Source of the DNA: Lucinisca nassula
Taxonomy: Eukaryota; Mollusca; Bivalvia; Lucinida; Lucinidae
Length of the DNA: 64,000 bases
Direction: 5' to 3'
Assembly: GCA_963580285.1 (NCBI GenBank)
Contig: OY757010.1
Location: 70,151,659-70,215,658 of the forward strand
Shown here: one piece after another, positions 1 to 13,230 of the stretch
Layout of the letters: each line of letters begins with the position of its first letter
Numbering within the stretch: position 1 is the stretch's first letter
Notes under the pieces: generated by a model
What the model saw: only the letters and a program-made list of their open reading frames with translations
The model's database searches: none
Told to the model about the DNA's origin: nothing
Made by a program: the position numbers and the translations under genes

Positions 1-1269
1 TTATGCAAGGTTTGTGTTTCTATGATGGAAGCATTGTCTTTTATCCTGTTCACAGTGTTTTAATGTCAAGTCCATTGTGTCCTTGACATTTTACCCTTGA
101 TCTCGGAAATCAATAGGATTTAGCCTCTCTCCATGGGAAACATTTGTGAAAGGTTTGATGCGTCTCCGATGAGGCTTTGTCTTCAATCATGTTCACAAGG
201 TTCCAGACACACGGACACAACTACACACGGACGCACGGAAGCGATGTTACAACCCCACCGCAGGAAAATGACGGTCAATCAGGCAATTAGTCATTGACTG
301 GTGATAGATCTCACAGAGATAATTCTGAAGTCATTCAAAATTCCTAAAGTAGTTTGTTGCTTATTTGCGTCGAAATGCTCTTTATGACCTACTCGGGATG
401 TTTCATACTCTTGGTTCACCTTCTCTGTTGATGATTTGCACTGCCCTCAATCGGGAATGGCCTTAGAAAACCTTTCCTATAATGAATTAGTAAGAAAAGG
501 GTTACTTCTTCTCGTGTATTAGGTCCAACCCTTTAAAGGCCTGCAAAATTATACAATCTTTTAATGAAATTAAAGGTAGGAAAAGTTGTTTTCTGAAGCG
601 CTTCCTCCTTTGATTCAACATGGAGCATTTTTACTTGTTCTGTACTGTATTCAATTTCTTATGTTCCCAAAAATATCCATAAACCAGTACCACAGAGAAA
701 CACAAGTTCGACCAGCTATTAACTTGATTCACAACGCATTTCACAGTCCAATTCACACACGTTCCGAAACCTTGTGTACATTACTAAAGGATGTGGTAAG
801 TTCATTGCCGACAAAATGCATCTTTGAATGTTCATGCAACCATAACCCTAGGTTTTTATGACCAGTAAGATCCAGAGCTAAATCACCACACCTGAAGCTA
901 AACTGAATACATTGAATGGCGACAGGCAAAAATGAATTTCCTATTGTTTTGTCTTTAGCACAATTATGTTTTCAAACGCCCACCCAAGATAACTTCAGGC
1001 ATGACTTCTTGCACATTCACACACCCGTGCGACATAAACAGTGAACTTCCGCTATTAAGACCACCTAAAATTAAAAAAAAATTAAGACTCATTCTGCTCT
1101 AAAAACTCATTTAGCAGTTTGCAGTTATTCTTTCTGTGTGTTTTCTGTACACAGTGTCCTCTGGTCAGAGACCACATTTGGGACAGTACCAAAGTGGTCT
1201 TTAAGACCACTTTTGAACCAACCCAAAAGTGGTCTTAATATACGATTTTTTCTGATGAAAATCCTTGAC
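1..1269. other. No gene recognised
   Basis: AT-rich sequence with no recognisable protein or RNA gene. The only structure seen is a short palindrome around 1188-1211 (AAAGTGGTCT, short loop, AGACCACTTT), with a related AAGTGGTCTT unit at about 1222. Confidence 0.6.
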
Positions 1270-1495
1270 CATGATGATCATCATCGGATTTTTTATTAAC
1301 TTGCAGGTACAGGGGCAACATCCATATAAGTGGGTCCCCTTCCAAGTAGGCGGCTTGCTCCACGCATGGTAGATCTTACACCAGATCTCCAGGCTTACCT
1401 ATCATGGGGATCGATAGCAGAGAGCTTCCATTCTCTGCAATTATTTTCTGTCAGCTGCTTCCAGATCATCTTGGGCCTTCCACCCCTACCCCCTT
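1270..1495 (-). mobile_element. LINE 3' end fragment (RTE-like)
   Basis: This stretch matches 62920-63125, the 3' region of the LINE copy at the right edge of the window. Shared features are the ATCATC simple-repeat border, the tract around 'gcaggtacagg', and the closing 'cttgggccttc'. In minus orientation it is the 3' end of a 5'-truncated LINE ending in a (GATGAT)-like tail, as RTE-clade elements do. No reverse transcriptase coding remains. Confidence 0.65.
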
Positions 1496-1865
1496 GTCAC
1501 GAGTCAGGGACCGGAAATTATGATTGATCACCTGTGTGCAATCATACTTCCGGGTATGGCCGACTGTGACGTCAATGTGCAAGTGGATTACGGTGTTGAG
1601 TGAGGGAAAGCCAATGATTACTATTAGTCGGGGATTTGAAATTCGTAGCACGCGTATTTAAGGAGTTTAATGCACCTTACTTTCTCACACTTAACTATGA
1701 TACGAATTTATTTAGAGGTATCTCTGCATCTTGAAAATGGAGTTAGAAAATCAAAAAAGTGGGGAAAAAGACATAAAAAGGGGAGATAAATGTTCCTACC
1801 CTCTTTTCTCATTTAAGCATCCAAACAATTCCAAACGACATCTCCTCTGAAACTACAAAGCCAGT

Positions 1866-2430
1866 TGGAACAAAATTATATGTGAAGCCGCCATGGGGAG
1901 GAAGAACAAACATATATTTTGAATATCTGGGTCACATGACCAAAATGTCCACCATGCCCATATATGGTAAAAACCTTTGAAAATCGCCTTCTCAGGAACC
2001 AATCGACCGATGACCTTGAAACTTGGTATACAATATATGGGACCCGGGCCCTATCGAATTTGTTCAAATGATGACATTTCGTTGACCTTGACCTTTCTTA
2101 CGTCAAGGTCACATTCGGTCACTTAGGATTTTGTATGGAAAAGACATGGTTTTCTGGTTCTGTTGCAGCTTATAATATCATAGTTGATATTTGCAATCAG
2201 GTTAATGATCCTGGGGCCATAATTTTTCTAAATCTACTGGGCTAACTGATACCAAATTACATATACTGCATCAGTGTGGTCGAGAAATCCAAGTTTGTTA
2301 GAGGGATCTGTGTGATCGTCACACCAATAAACGGCCAAAAGTGATTTTAAATTCTGCATCTCAAGAAATACAAGACCTTGGTATGCAGCATTTTGGACTC
2401 TAGCCCTAAGATAGTTCAAAGCTGACTATA
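1866..2430 (+). repeat. Minisatellite-element tail, shared with 20640-20945
   Basis: The tract 'gggtcacatgacca', then 'ccatgcccatat', 'tctcaggaacca', 'gaccttgaaa' and 'cgtcaaggtca' occurs in the same order at 20640-20945, at the end of the large tandem element. It is a diverged copy of the same repeat family. The ORFs in it are not protein-like. Confidence 0.6.
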
Positions 2431-5400
2431 ATGTATGCGACGGCAACAAAAGAAAACAATGGTTGATTTCAAAATAATATGGCATCAATGGTCCTTGGAT
2501 TGGCCTCTACTAAACCATTATGGTCTGTAAAAATAAATGGCCACCACGGGTGTGTGTGTGGGGTGGGGGGGAGGGGGGAGAGGATTTATGCCCACTTGAG
2601 CTCTGGTGAGCGTAGTTTCCCATCGGCCGCTTGTTTACAATTTTGTGTTCAGGGAAAAGTCGCGTAAACTTGATGGCAAGCTTAAACCATATCTAATTGG
2701 CGTTGTCATGATACAGCAGCCACAGTTTTCTGCTTTACTGATTGCGCTTGTTTGGTTATCTTTTGTTGCTTAGCTTCATAAACAGTTTATTGGTGACCAG
2801 TGGTAGTTTGGTATGAAGTTACCATGACAGCAATACCTCTGAAAGACGACAATGTTCAGTGAAGAAAACAGCGCGGCCCTATTTCAGTTTTGTTTTTTCA
2901 AAGGGTTGGCAGATTTTTGTTCAGTATGTCATAATTGAAGGAAAGTCGTGTTTTAATGAGTTTACGCCTGTGCACAATCAAGCCTCCTTTTGACTGAAGT
3001 TGTGCGAAATTTTACTGCGAACAAAAAAGAAACATTATACAGTATTTGTTGGAAAGATTTTACTTAAATGTATTAGAGGTTTATTGGTTTGGTTTTTAAC
3101 ATTAATTTGCTGCAAAAAAAGATACTCTACTAAATTTAAATATCGGCATCTATTTCTCCAGCTGTGGATTTGATATACTCCAGCTTATTTGCTGATTGAA
3201 TGACTCTGGTTTTGGTCGATCTTTTGGCAAACATGCGCAAATTGAGGTCACCAAGTTACATGAAGATGCAGAAAAGTTCAGTCGAGGGTCGGTGCTGAAC
3301 CCGATGTTCCCACCCTTCTTGACAAAGGTGAAGAGAAGAAGCTTGATTTACGTAGGAAACATTTATTATGCCAAACATCGTCCCTGTTCACTGTTCAATA
3401 TATCTGACATATTAGGTTTCAACCTCAAGTAAATTAACCCGCCCGCCTAGTTCCTTTCATATGTACGAGAACGCCTGAAGGTAGGTGTCTGATGCTCTGT
3501 CTCTGGTAAGGTTAACCGGAGCCTGACTGTTTGGTTTCCTTTGCTGCAGAATTCTAGCTATTTCATGCTGTCGAGTCCTCATCGTTGTTTCATCTTTTTG
3601 GTCGTTTGATTGTCTGTTCTCGAAGATGTTGCACTCATGAGCTAGAACTCCATCATGTAGAGTGAACAATTTATCGGTTTTAACCACGACAATCAAGGGC
3701 GAGTAGTGTGACCACCAAAAATCTATTTAAGTGTCCAACCCCACCTCGGCCCCCGTAAAACTTCTTACTGACCCCGTCGTCGATACTTTTTTATGTTTTA
3801 TTATTTTCATAGTTAATCCTTAAGATGTATGTATTGCTAATGCCTTTTTTATTTAGGATAGCCGTTCGGTCATGTGGGGAGATAACTGTCATTCTGGCTT
3901 TCCATCCACGACGTTTTCATTTTGGTGTTTTGAATAGGAGGTGCGAGATATTTCATATAGATTCCTGATCATTGCATACACTCTGTTTTTCAAACGTGAT
4001 AACTCCTGATGGCTTGTCATAGAAGGCCGTTTTGGCCAATCTATATGGGACAATCGGGGTGGTTGGGTGAGGAAAAGGTGACGTGTATCTTGCGTCAATA
4101 GGGCGTCCAGCTGATAGTGGCTTACAGCTGGACAAGACCTGCTGTTCTTCCAGCAGTTAAGGGTAGAGTGGGGAAACTGTTATTTCTTCTGTTTCTGTAT
4201 TTCCATTTTCCCATTTCTCCTCTGCTCCTTACTTTCATCTGCTCAACTCTCTTCTGTCGCTTTTCACCCTTTTTTCTGGAGAGAGGACAAAAATGACCAA
4301 CAATGGGTGTCGTGCCTTTAAACCCAAAACAATCAATATATGGGATAAATGTCAGAAAAAGGAAGTAGTAATAAAGGAGATGGTGATAAGAGACACGGGA
4401 TGATTAAGAGCTATTGGTGAATAGAGGGACAAGGCTATCGTAGGCAGGTTGCCCAACAAAATGGTAGAAAGTAAGTGCAGGTGACATCTTAAGATGCCCG
4501 TTTACAGGTTATACCACAACTCTGGGAAAAGGGAAGATAGAAGAATGTTGAAGGGATGGCTTTACGTTACATTAAACCTCGGGTACAATTTATTTTCAGT
4601 CGTGCGACTTAACAGAAAATAAGGTACCCAGTAAGATTTCAAGTGGCCAGTAACATTTACGTGTGTAAACTATAATAATGTCGATGTTACTTGGGGAGCC
4701 TTCAGTACAAACAGTAAATTTTGGATAATGATTCTTGAAATATACAATGTATTCATTAAATGTTGATTGTTTCAAGTCACCAGTTTAGAGAATCACTTGC
4801 CAGTTCACCCGCTGACAAATATGCTTGGTGATGTATATTCCCCTCACTAAATATAAACCGGAAGGAAATGGCCATCAGTAACATTTCAAAAATATATAGA
4901 TCGGTCCCTGTTATGATATATCTATGACCAGCAAGTAAAATAATTTAGTTTATGTTGGTTTTAATATAATTTTTTATCACGATCTGTGACACAACAGGAA
5001 AAAGTGGTAAAATGGTCAATATGTATCGGAGTCCCTCGTTCATGCCCGGATTGAAAAAGAGTCATCAAGTTTCACATGCACGTGCAAAAATAACCGTCCT
5101 TCATACTGACGAAAAAGAAATTGTTTCAAAAAGTACTAAAAATTGTTTAGCGCGACAATAGTGTAAAATTTACCAAATTTTGGGGGTCAAATTTCAATGG
5201 TCAAAATTTATTGGAACACCGGATGTTATTACGTCATATCATGAATTTTGTTGTCTTCGAGTATTGACAAATATTTTGGCTGATGCAATAAATCAACATT
5301 CATATGTAAGCGCAAGCTACACATAACTAAACTCAATCCAACTATACCATCTGCATGGGGGTGGGTGTAAACTCATAGAATTTTCAACCCCTTTTCCCCA

Positions 5401-5984
5401 CCAGATTTGCTAAATAATCACATGTCATATAGGTTAGGCTCCTATCTCAATGAAACGGCACAAATACAGCGTGAGAATTTTGGGTGCATTAAATTTTTCG
5501 AAATCTGGTCTCAAATCCCGGACTATATCAGTAAATTTCCACATGAATATATTTACAAATGATTTATACAAAGATACATGCATTTCAAGGGTTGATTGAA
5601 AAAAAAAAAAAAAAAAAAGAAACAAGAAAAAAATCAAAGCGCCAAAGGCACTGAAATGTCAGATTCTATGAGAAAATCATAACGCTGTGAAAACTTACAG
5701 AAAATCTTTCTAAAAAGATCTTAAAATTTTGAAAAGTTGATCTCCAAATTCCATTTTATGATCTGTTTGCAGATTTCGATACTACGGTAGTATTATGAAA
5801 TGCCATGTTTCAAATTTTTGAAAGAAACTATTTACTTTTTCAAAACCAACGATTAAAATTCAAGTTTTAACAATGCAACTGTCCGTAAGTAACAGTTTTT
5901 GCCTGGTCGGTTGTGGATACCTCTCCCAAAAGATACTCTATTGAAAAGAGATCGGAGGAGAAAGGCTGGCTAGTCCAGTAGGCC
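2431..5984. other. Intergenic, dispersed repeats only
   Basis: No gene recognised. 3545-3720 matches 22190-22430 and, in reverse, 62250-62650 (a dispersed repeat containing 'tcatcgttgtttcatc'-like and 'gatagcc' tracts). 4110-4330 is a reverse copy of 34620-34840. An A-run of about 19 bases lies at 5598-5618, and ORFs across it are artefacts. Confidence 0.55.
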
Positions 5985-6795
5985 TACATGAATTCCATTG
6001 ACTTGAAGAAATTTGAGCAAGAACATCACTATGAGTCCGCGCGTGATCCAACTGGATAATATATCCCGGATTCTGAGCGTAAGGCCGAATCACTTGATCG
6101 ATGAAACGCCTCGCTGTTTAGTTCACGTCTCAGCCATGATCTTGAATGTTCTTAATGACACTAAGCTGTGTTCGCTAACTGCGTGCAATATCACGCCACA
6201 CAAATTCGCTTGTACCATCCGATATGTCACGCTCTATTACGCACGCGTCGCCTCGGCATACCTTACACCAATACGTCGAAACACCCGGAAATGACAATTG
6301 TCGTGATTCACGATGAAGTGCGATTTGTCACTGAAACGCATATCACGTCAGTCGCTTAGACGCCAATTTACGTATTTCATGCACCAGCGTAAGTGTTCCG
6401 TACTGTGTTGACGCGTTAACTTTGGTCATGACAGGGGGCGTCTAGCTCTCAAAGGGCGACGAACAGTGTCAGTGCTTATTAGTCGGTAGTTGAGACCCCT
6501 TGTTTATTTTCAGGCACATGGTAGCAGCTGCCAGCGGAAATCTGTTTCGCATATGGGTCTGACGGATGAATAGATCTTGACGTACTGACGTCGGTCTTCC
6601 GCTACGTCGACGTTCACTAGCGTCTTCTGTATATAGTAAGATGACGCTACAATAGACGGCAGAGAACACACATGTGCCATCATCCGCTTTCCGACCAAGG
6701 GCACGCTTACGATCCTTCAATGAAAAATGTTGCAATACGCTCTCACTTAATGCTTTTTGAGAACAAATTTCAGTTTCTTCTTTTCTATGCACGAC
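5985..6795 (-). pseudogene. Tc1-like transposase, decayed
   Basis: On the minus strand, 6795 to 6470 encodes an N-terminal part with SGRPTSVRQDLFIRQTHMRN, the junction between helix-turn-helix domains of Tc1 transposases. About 6340 to 6250 encodes RFSDKSHFIV (the second catalytic Asp region, usually FSDES), and about 6110 to 5990 encodes QLDHARTHSDV, matching the QxDNARPH block. The pieces are in different frames and separated by stops, so the gene is dead. The Asp of the QLDHA block is kept and the following Asn is His. The family is Tc1/mariner (cut-and-paste at TA). Inverted repeats were not found. Confidence 0.7.
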
Positions 6796-6799
6796 CTTA

Positions 6800-8751
6800 C
6801 ATTACACATCAAAAGTTTGATCCTGAACATGTAGTTTCTATCTGTACTGGTGTGAAGCTGGTGCATAAAATCGACGTGGCCGGACTGGTAACCAGACGCC
6901 ACTGTTGATTGATTTAACCGTTTTAGCTAAAGGGCATGGTGCCTAAGCGTGTTGTACTCATCATGCAATTGTTTGGTTTCATAATCAAAGCACTGAGTGT
7001 GTTGGTGGGGTGTGAAGTTAGGGTAATAGTCCTGGGCTGAGACTTAAACTGTTTCATTTAACTCTAAAATTCAAAACACTAAGTGAAGATTTTGATAAGA
7101 AGACGCGTTCTGTAGCGTCCGCTCTTGGTCTACACTGTTTGCCAAGCTCACCGTTAATTCCAGGATAACTATCTTCAGTCTTATGGAATACCCTGATATC
7201 ACTGCGGCTATTTTCTACAAGAAAAAAAAGGTTATTCTGACAAGTGAGTGATAGTAACGTAGACGTTAGCACTGAAGCGCTTTTCTTATTAGCAACTTCG
7301 GGTCGAATGCCAAACAACCAACCCAAACATAGCCTCGTCGTTTGTCAGTGTTGGGTACATGTAAGTGCTTTCTTGAATAAAATGTTGGATCGGGCAAACA
7401 ATGTAGACTCAGACAAACGCCGCAGAACACGGTGCTTATCTTGTTCTACACTGCTAAGCATTAGTTACAAACATCTTAAGTTTCAACGAATCAGTCCAAT
7501 TTCCCGTTCATGACCAGGCTGCATTCAGAGACAATCGACATGAGTGTTGTCAGTGCTTTGATTTATTCACTCCTTGAGTTTCTGAAGTGCACTCTTCCAA
7601 CACTGAAGTTGGGCTCGTCCATACTGCTAAATATGGCACCTAGCATTATATCACAGGACCTGCACTGCTTGCATAAGTATCTGTACCATATTCCAGGGGC
7701 GACAGGGCTTGAGTATCATTTCATCTCAATGTCGGGTAAAAGTCCCACAAAATTGGAAGCAACGTCTCCAAAATGACCTTTACAGTGTTGACGGGGACGT
7801 TAAACCTCAAAATCAAACAAACATATTCCAGGGTTGAAAGGGACAGCCTGTCATACCAATTTCTCCACGCAAAGTCTAATATACACCTTAGTTGTAACTG
7901 ACCTAGACTTGACCTCGATAGTCAGAAAATCCATTAAAATACTTGTCTGGAGCTAAAATGGTCCAGCAGAAGGCTGGTCGATCTTTACGGATTAATTATT
8001 GACAGCACTTGTAGAAAACAGTGTAAATCCTGAGCAGACGGCTGAGCAGACGCCGCATTGTTCTGGGTATACATGATGCAGCTGATTCATAAGAAATGCT
8101 GAATCGAGTCTCTGAAAGGTCAGATAAAATCGTCAAGTCGTCTGCTTCAAAAGTTTGTATTGCGCTAACAGGATAACTAATACGCTGGTACAATTTTGAT
8201 TACTGCGCCAAACAGGACTACAATTTGTGCGGACTCATATTTCTATGGCTGTCAAATCCGGAAGAATCCGGTCTTACTTTTAAACACGAAGGATAGCTAG
8301 AAACGACAGATTAAATCTGTCATCAAAAATGATTTCACAAAAACAAAACAAAAAAAAACTTAACTTCGCTTAGTCATGTCTCTGATCCTGGACCCACACT
8401 ATACTACCGCTCCCGACCATAGAATCGCTTCTCCGAATATGAAGTGTCACTAAGGGCGCTACACACATGCCCGGTATCTCTAACTGCCTATACACGACCA
8501 GTCCTACACCAGTTACTTCCCGTTTGAGTACACCGCCACAGATCGCCCTAGAGCCGATCCGTACGTAAACATCGGTAAGCTTCTGTTAATGTCCACCCAG
8601 TATCAGCCCCGGTGCTGATATAGCGTAATCGTATTACACCCCATTCAAGTTCAGTGGTGTGTTGTTCCCATGCTCACCATCACTCACTTCCACCGATTTG
8701 AACTGCAATATAAATATATAAATGTATAATGCAATTAAACGTGACATCCCC
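6800..8751. other. No gene; scattered repeats
   Basis: No coding region is supported. About 7090-7150 carries the dispersed 'ctacactgtttgcc' motif (see findings). 7690-7835 is a reverse partial copy of the gtttaacgtcc repeat (closing 'gacggggacgttaaacctc'). The sequence up to 8751 is AT-rich and unremarkable. Confidence 0.5.
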
Positions 8752-11700
8752 CGGCCACCCTTTCCATCTGCCTGTATGTCACAGGCAGTCTTGACTGCTC
8801 CGTTGGAGCGCTCCACATGTCCATACTAGCGGAGCCTTCTCTCTTTCAGGATGACTTCTAGGTCCTCAATGCCAAGACGCTCAAGTAGCTCACAGGACCT
8901 GATGGTGACAGCATCCTGTGGCTTGACATTGCAAATCGTTCTAATCATTGCCCTGTCATTCCGCTGAAGACGCTGGAGGTTTTGCTTTCTCACTGACATG
9001 AAGCATTGCGCTCCGCACACAAAAGTTGTACACATGGCCACGTGTCTTGAACGAGAGGTGGCGGGAAGAGAGAACTGGTAGCAATTAACTGCTTGAATTT
9101 CTTCCAGGCTGTTTTCACGCGTGATGTGGTTGAAAGGTCGCAACCACCCACTGCTGAGAGCATATCACATAGGTAGCGAAAGGAAGTTACAAACTCCAGC
9201 TTGTCGGATCCGACTTGGACTTCTCTCTGTGGTCTGCCATCTAAGGGGCGTGCAGTTCCTTGGCACCGTGTACATCTGTAATCAGGGTCCTCTATCAAGC
9301 GCTTGCGCCCACTGTTACCACTACAAAAGATACTGTTGCTGTCTATTCCAGTGCGGCATACAGCGCATGGGAACTGGCCTGTACTCTGCAGGAGGTTCAG
9401 ACCTGTACCACAGATCATGAAATTTGTCTTTCCTGCATTCACTCTCAGCCCTTTCGCATGCATTGCTTCTATCCAAGTTAAGAACCTCCTGAGACATTCC
9501 TCAAGGGATTCAGCTATGATGGCAATGTCATTAGCATACAAGTCCTCCCAGGGGACTCCAGAGCGGAACTCGCATGACAAGGCTTCAAGCACAATGATGA
9601 AAAGCAGTGGGCTGAGAATAGAGCCTTGATGAACACCCACATTTACTTCGAACTTATCACTGTAACCATCACTAAAATGGACACATCTCCGAACCTTATC
9701 ATACATCCCATGGGCCAGTCGCACAATCCACTCGTCCACACCAAGTTTTTTAGTGCCCACCAGATGAATTTTCGAGGCACTCCGTCAAGTGCCTCCTCCA
9801 GGTCTGAAAAAGCCATGGAGTTGCCTCCATGGTGCAGTGGTTACTCTACTCGCCTTGTAAACAAGGGGTCGCAGGATCGATCCCGGGCTTCTCCACACTT
9901 TCGAATTATTCTTTAAACCGAGGTCCCGTCTCCATATGACCTTAGCTGTTGGTGGGACGTAAAGCTCAAACACTCACTCAATCACAAAAGCCATGTAGAG
10001 TCTCTTTTTGGCCCCAGATACTCCTCTTGCAGCTGCCGTACAACAAACATTACGTCTGTTGTGCCTCTTCCTGGGACGAAGCCAAACTAGGAATCGTCGA
10101 TGGATACCAACTACCTAATGAGACCATCCATACTCCTCTGCAGGACTTGCATGACCAGTCCTGTTCTGTCAGCTTAAGACCCCGGTTGTTACCCCTTTCC
10201 ACTGCGTACCCCTTGGTTTGTAGAGACAGTCTTTGAAACTATCTTTCCAGTCAGAGGCAACCTTTCCATCTCGGATGATTGCAACTGCAAGATCGCGTAT
10301 CATCGAGGCACCACATCACCTGCTGCTCTTATCATCTTCATCACTATGCCAGAAGGGTCCGGTGCTTTGCCAGTCTTCATCTGAGAGATAGCCTTCTTAA
10401 CCATATCAATGGTGATTGGGATGGGCGGCCCTTCCACTGGTGGTTCATCAGACAGGTGGTTTGGGTCCTAGTCAAACTCAAAGTTGAGTTGCCTTTGGTA
10501 GTGTTCTAACCAGGCCCTCTGCTTTGAGGCTTCACTCATTGACATCTTCCCTGCATCTTTCTTTACTGGTTTGTCACCTACAAGATCGGCATTCTCTCTT
10601 CTCATCTGGTTAGCATGGCGGTATACTTCTTAGGACTTAGGGTCAATATTCTTGTAGGTCTTCTCAGCGTCTTGGCGAGATTGGTGCACCGCACGTCTGG
10701 CTATGCGTTGGGCCGCAAGATATGATGTACGAGTGCCCTTACCAGTCTTTCATGCCTGAAAGGTTTGTCGCTTGAATGCAATAACCTTATTAACATGCTC
10801 ATTATATCGCAAGGTTTCGCGACGCCAGCAGTGTGGTCTTGATGCTGTTCCATATATCCTCATTGGTATTATCAGTTACACATGCCGAGGCACTCACACG
10901 CTGGCTGAAAACCTCCTGGAAATGATTTCTTGTCTGAGGTTCTTTCAGCTACCAAACTGTTAGACTGGGGGTGAACTTGCGCTTGGGTTTAGGTGGCACA
11001 TCAATCCCCATGTCGCATACAAGCAGCTTAAGTTGCAGCACTACTTCCTCGTCAGGGATCATTTTCATATCTGTGACAAGTTTGCGCATTGTCGAGCGGA
11101 AAAAGGATGACATCTATTTGCGTCCCTGCACTTCCTGACTTGTACGTGGTAAGATGACTGTCACGTTTCTAAGAAGCATGTCAAATGCCAGGGCATACTC
11201 TGGAATCCTCTCACCCTCAACATCCGTTCAGGTCTACCATACCCGATCCCACCATTCACTTCCTTGTATCCCCTGCCTGCACGGCCTACGTGGCCATTCC
11301 GATATCCGCACGGGATCAGGTGTTCGAATCCTGGGATCCTGGCAGTCACAGCACGCAGTTTGTCAAAGAACAAGTCCTTGACCTCAGCAGTTCAACCACT
11401 CTGTAGGGCATACACCGACAGAAAGGTAACCACGCACTGGCCGACTACATGCTTCACTATGATGGTTCTGTCTGAGACTCTTTGCACTTCAAAAACTTTC
11501 TCTATCCATTCTTCTGCCACAAACACTCAAACACCAGCAGTGCCTTTATCGTTTCCAGACCAGTAGAGCTTATACTTGGTGCCCTCGATTGTGCCGCAGT
11601 TTCCACCGCGGTATCTGGTCTTCTGAACACAACAGACATCCACTTTCGTGCGGGATAGTCTTTCCATTGCCTCGCAAACTCTTCCTCTCTGAGTGTTAAC

Positions 11701-11765
11701 ATTGAGTGTCCCCACCCTATATTTCCCCAGGCGCTTGCTTGATTGGCCACAATGGCCCGTCCTGC
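8752..11765 (-). mobile_element. RTE-like LINE, endonuclease to RT, decayed
   Basis: Minus-strand non-LTR retrotransposon. The 5' part (11715 to 11527) encodes an AP-endonuclease start: GTLNVNTQRGR, then VDVCCVQKTRYRGG, where the usual QETR Glu is Lys. The RT (9760 to 8990) shows HQGSILSPLLF and the catalytic box at 9527-9538, which reads YAND instead of YADD, so the RT active site is broken. The C-terminal part (9143 to 8826) has the NRDRAM-like and LGIEDLEVILKERRLR tracts seen intact at 63119-63706. Frameshifts occur throughout, and a SINE sits at 9821-9985. Similarity stops at about 8752, so the normal 3' end is missing, which is unusual because LINEs normally lose the 5' end. Confidence 0.8.
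9821..9985 (+). mobile_element. tRNA-derived SINE with 13-bp target duplication
   Basis: The element has an A-box-like GTGCAGTGGTTA and a B-box-like GGATCGATCCC, a tRNA-unrelated body (tagctgttggtgggacgt), and a tail of ACTC repeats. It is flanked by 13-bp duplications, aaaagccatggag at 9808-9820 and aaaagccatgtag at 9986-9998. It therefore inserted into the LINE after the LINE arrived. Related copies lie at 14758, 32434 (reverse) and 35134. Confidence 0.85.
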
Positions 11766-11786
11766 CTCCTTGATGTTTTTCTTATT

Positions 11787-12115
11787 TTAAATTATACTGC
11801 AAAAATGGGCTGTGGGTGCTCGTTATTAAGGCGGTTGTAACGCGTACCCACAACCTATGTTTTGGAGCAGAATTAAGAAAAATAATGTAAATCCCGTACA
11901 ACCAAGTTTTCTCAATAACATTTCGATAACACAGCCATGAAACATAGTGCATTTTTTCATATCTCCAAAATGGCTACTTTTCTGATGATATTTTTTTATT
12001 TATACTGCAATTCAATTTATTTATTTTTGCAATAGAAATAAGAAAAATATCACGGATGTTTTTATCAGAGAAGTAGTCATTTTGGAGATGTGAAAAAATG
12101 CTTTATGTCGCACAT
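11787..12115. mobile_element. Foldback MITE, family B, rearranged
   Basis: The core hairpin sequence (gtgggtgctcgtt ... acgcgtacccac) is present, followed by two flank modules out of usual order: 'cataacgataacac'-like at about 11928 and 'tcattttggagatgtgaaaaaatgc' at about 12076-12105. It is probably two overlapping copies or an internal rearrangement. Confidence 0.55.
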
Positions 12116-12116
12116 G

Positions 12117-12352
12117 TTGTTTGTTTGATTTGAGGTTTAACGTCCCCGACAACACTGTTAATGTCATTTTGGAGACCTTGCTTCCAAATTTGCGGGACTT
12201 TTACCCGACATTGAGATGAAATGTTTTGAGGTTTAACTCGCACCGCTTTGCCTGGGCAGAATTAGATTCTCTTAGCGGTTTACCTGTACTCGTATGCAGT
12301 CGGTCTCAGCTCTGCGTGGAAGCATCATGCAGCCCATTTATTATTGCGGGGG
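12117..12352 (+). repeat. gtttaacgtcc dispersed repeat (SINE-like)
   Basis: Starts with 'gtttgtttgatttgaggttt', followed by 'cattttggagacc', 'gggacttttacccgac' and 'gcggtttacc'. Other copies lie at 7690, 14005 (both reverse), 24430, 26283, 26598, 26905, 28862, 35766 and 42318 (reverse). A GTTT-repeat end is typical of a SINE tail. No convincing Pol III box was seen, so the class is uncertain. Confidence 0.6.
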
Positions 12353-12397
12353 CCGTATGTCGCACAGATGCGTTATCGTTATGCTTCAGAAAATAGT

Positions 12398-12818
12398 GTC
12401 TTGCACACCAGACAAGGAAATCCGTGATTTTACCCTGGGATAGATATTTATGTTTTGACCCTGGTGTTCCGACCCAAAATCGAATATAATCGCGTGTTTG
12501 ATAAATGCACTGGTTGATTACGATCTCGTATGCGCGGTCGTTAAGGTTGACGTCACAGCAACGTCACTAAACATTTCTGCAGTGTCAACACAATATGGCC
12601 GACGTTGGTAACCGAAGTGACTGCACCATTAAAAATCCGCTTTAAAAAATGGAAGGTATGCAGGAAAAAGAATCCAATATGGGTGTGAGGGGTGGATAGA
12701 AAAATCCGCCCCTCGGGATCACTGTCCGGCATCACTCGTCAAGCCTCGTGATGCCAGACAGTGTCCCTCGGGACGGATTTTTCCATCCACCCCTCACGAC
12801 CATATAAGATTCTTATAG
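12398..12818 (+). repeat. 420-bp element with promoter-like block and long hairpin (copy 1)
   Basis: Matches 23579-23998 over its whole length. It contains 'gacgtcac'-type sites, an ATG-led tract (atggccgacgttggtaac) followed by a possible splice donor (ggaaggtatgc), and an imperfect hairpin at about 12702-12775 (ATCCGCCCCTCGGGATCACTG against its complement). In this copy the short reading frame after the ATG is shifted relative to copy 2. See findings. Confidence 0.65.
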
Positions 12819-12930
12819 TAATAATGTACAAAGTGTCGTGAGTAAGCTTTCGGTATGACAAATTCGTTACTTTGATTCTTGAAAGGGACCATGGAATAAC
12901 ATTCCTCGCCTGAAAGTGATATTCACCGTC

Positions 12931-13230
12931 TCCTAACGACTCGGGAAATTATCTGCACTCGCCTAACGACTTGGGCAATTATCTGCACTCGCCTAACGAC
13001 TCGGGCAATTATCTGCACTCGCCTAACGACTCGGGCAATTTTCTGCACTCGCCTAACGACTCGGGCATTTTTCTGCACTCGCCTAACGACTCGGGCAATT
13101 TTCTGCACTCGCCTAACAAATCGGGCAATTTTCTTCACTCGCCTAACGACTCGGGAAATTATCTGCACTCGCCTAACGACTCGGGCAATTATCTGCACTC
13201 GCCTAACGGCTCTGGCAATTATCGCTCTCA
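12931..13230. repeat. 30-bp minisatellite, about 10 copies
   Basis: Units of 30 bp built on 'ctcgcctaacgactcgggca'. Because 30 is divisible by three, both strands stay open and give decapeptide-repeat ORFs (GNYLHSPNDS on plus, a basic VRRVQIIAR type on minus). Nothing else suggests coding. Confidence 0.9.

Noticed and set aside
10279..11566. Host ORFs on the plus strand
   Set aside because: Antisense shadows of the LINE coding region.
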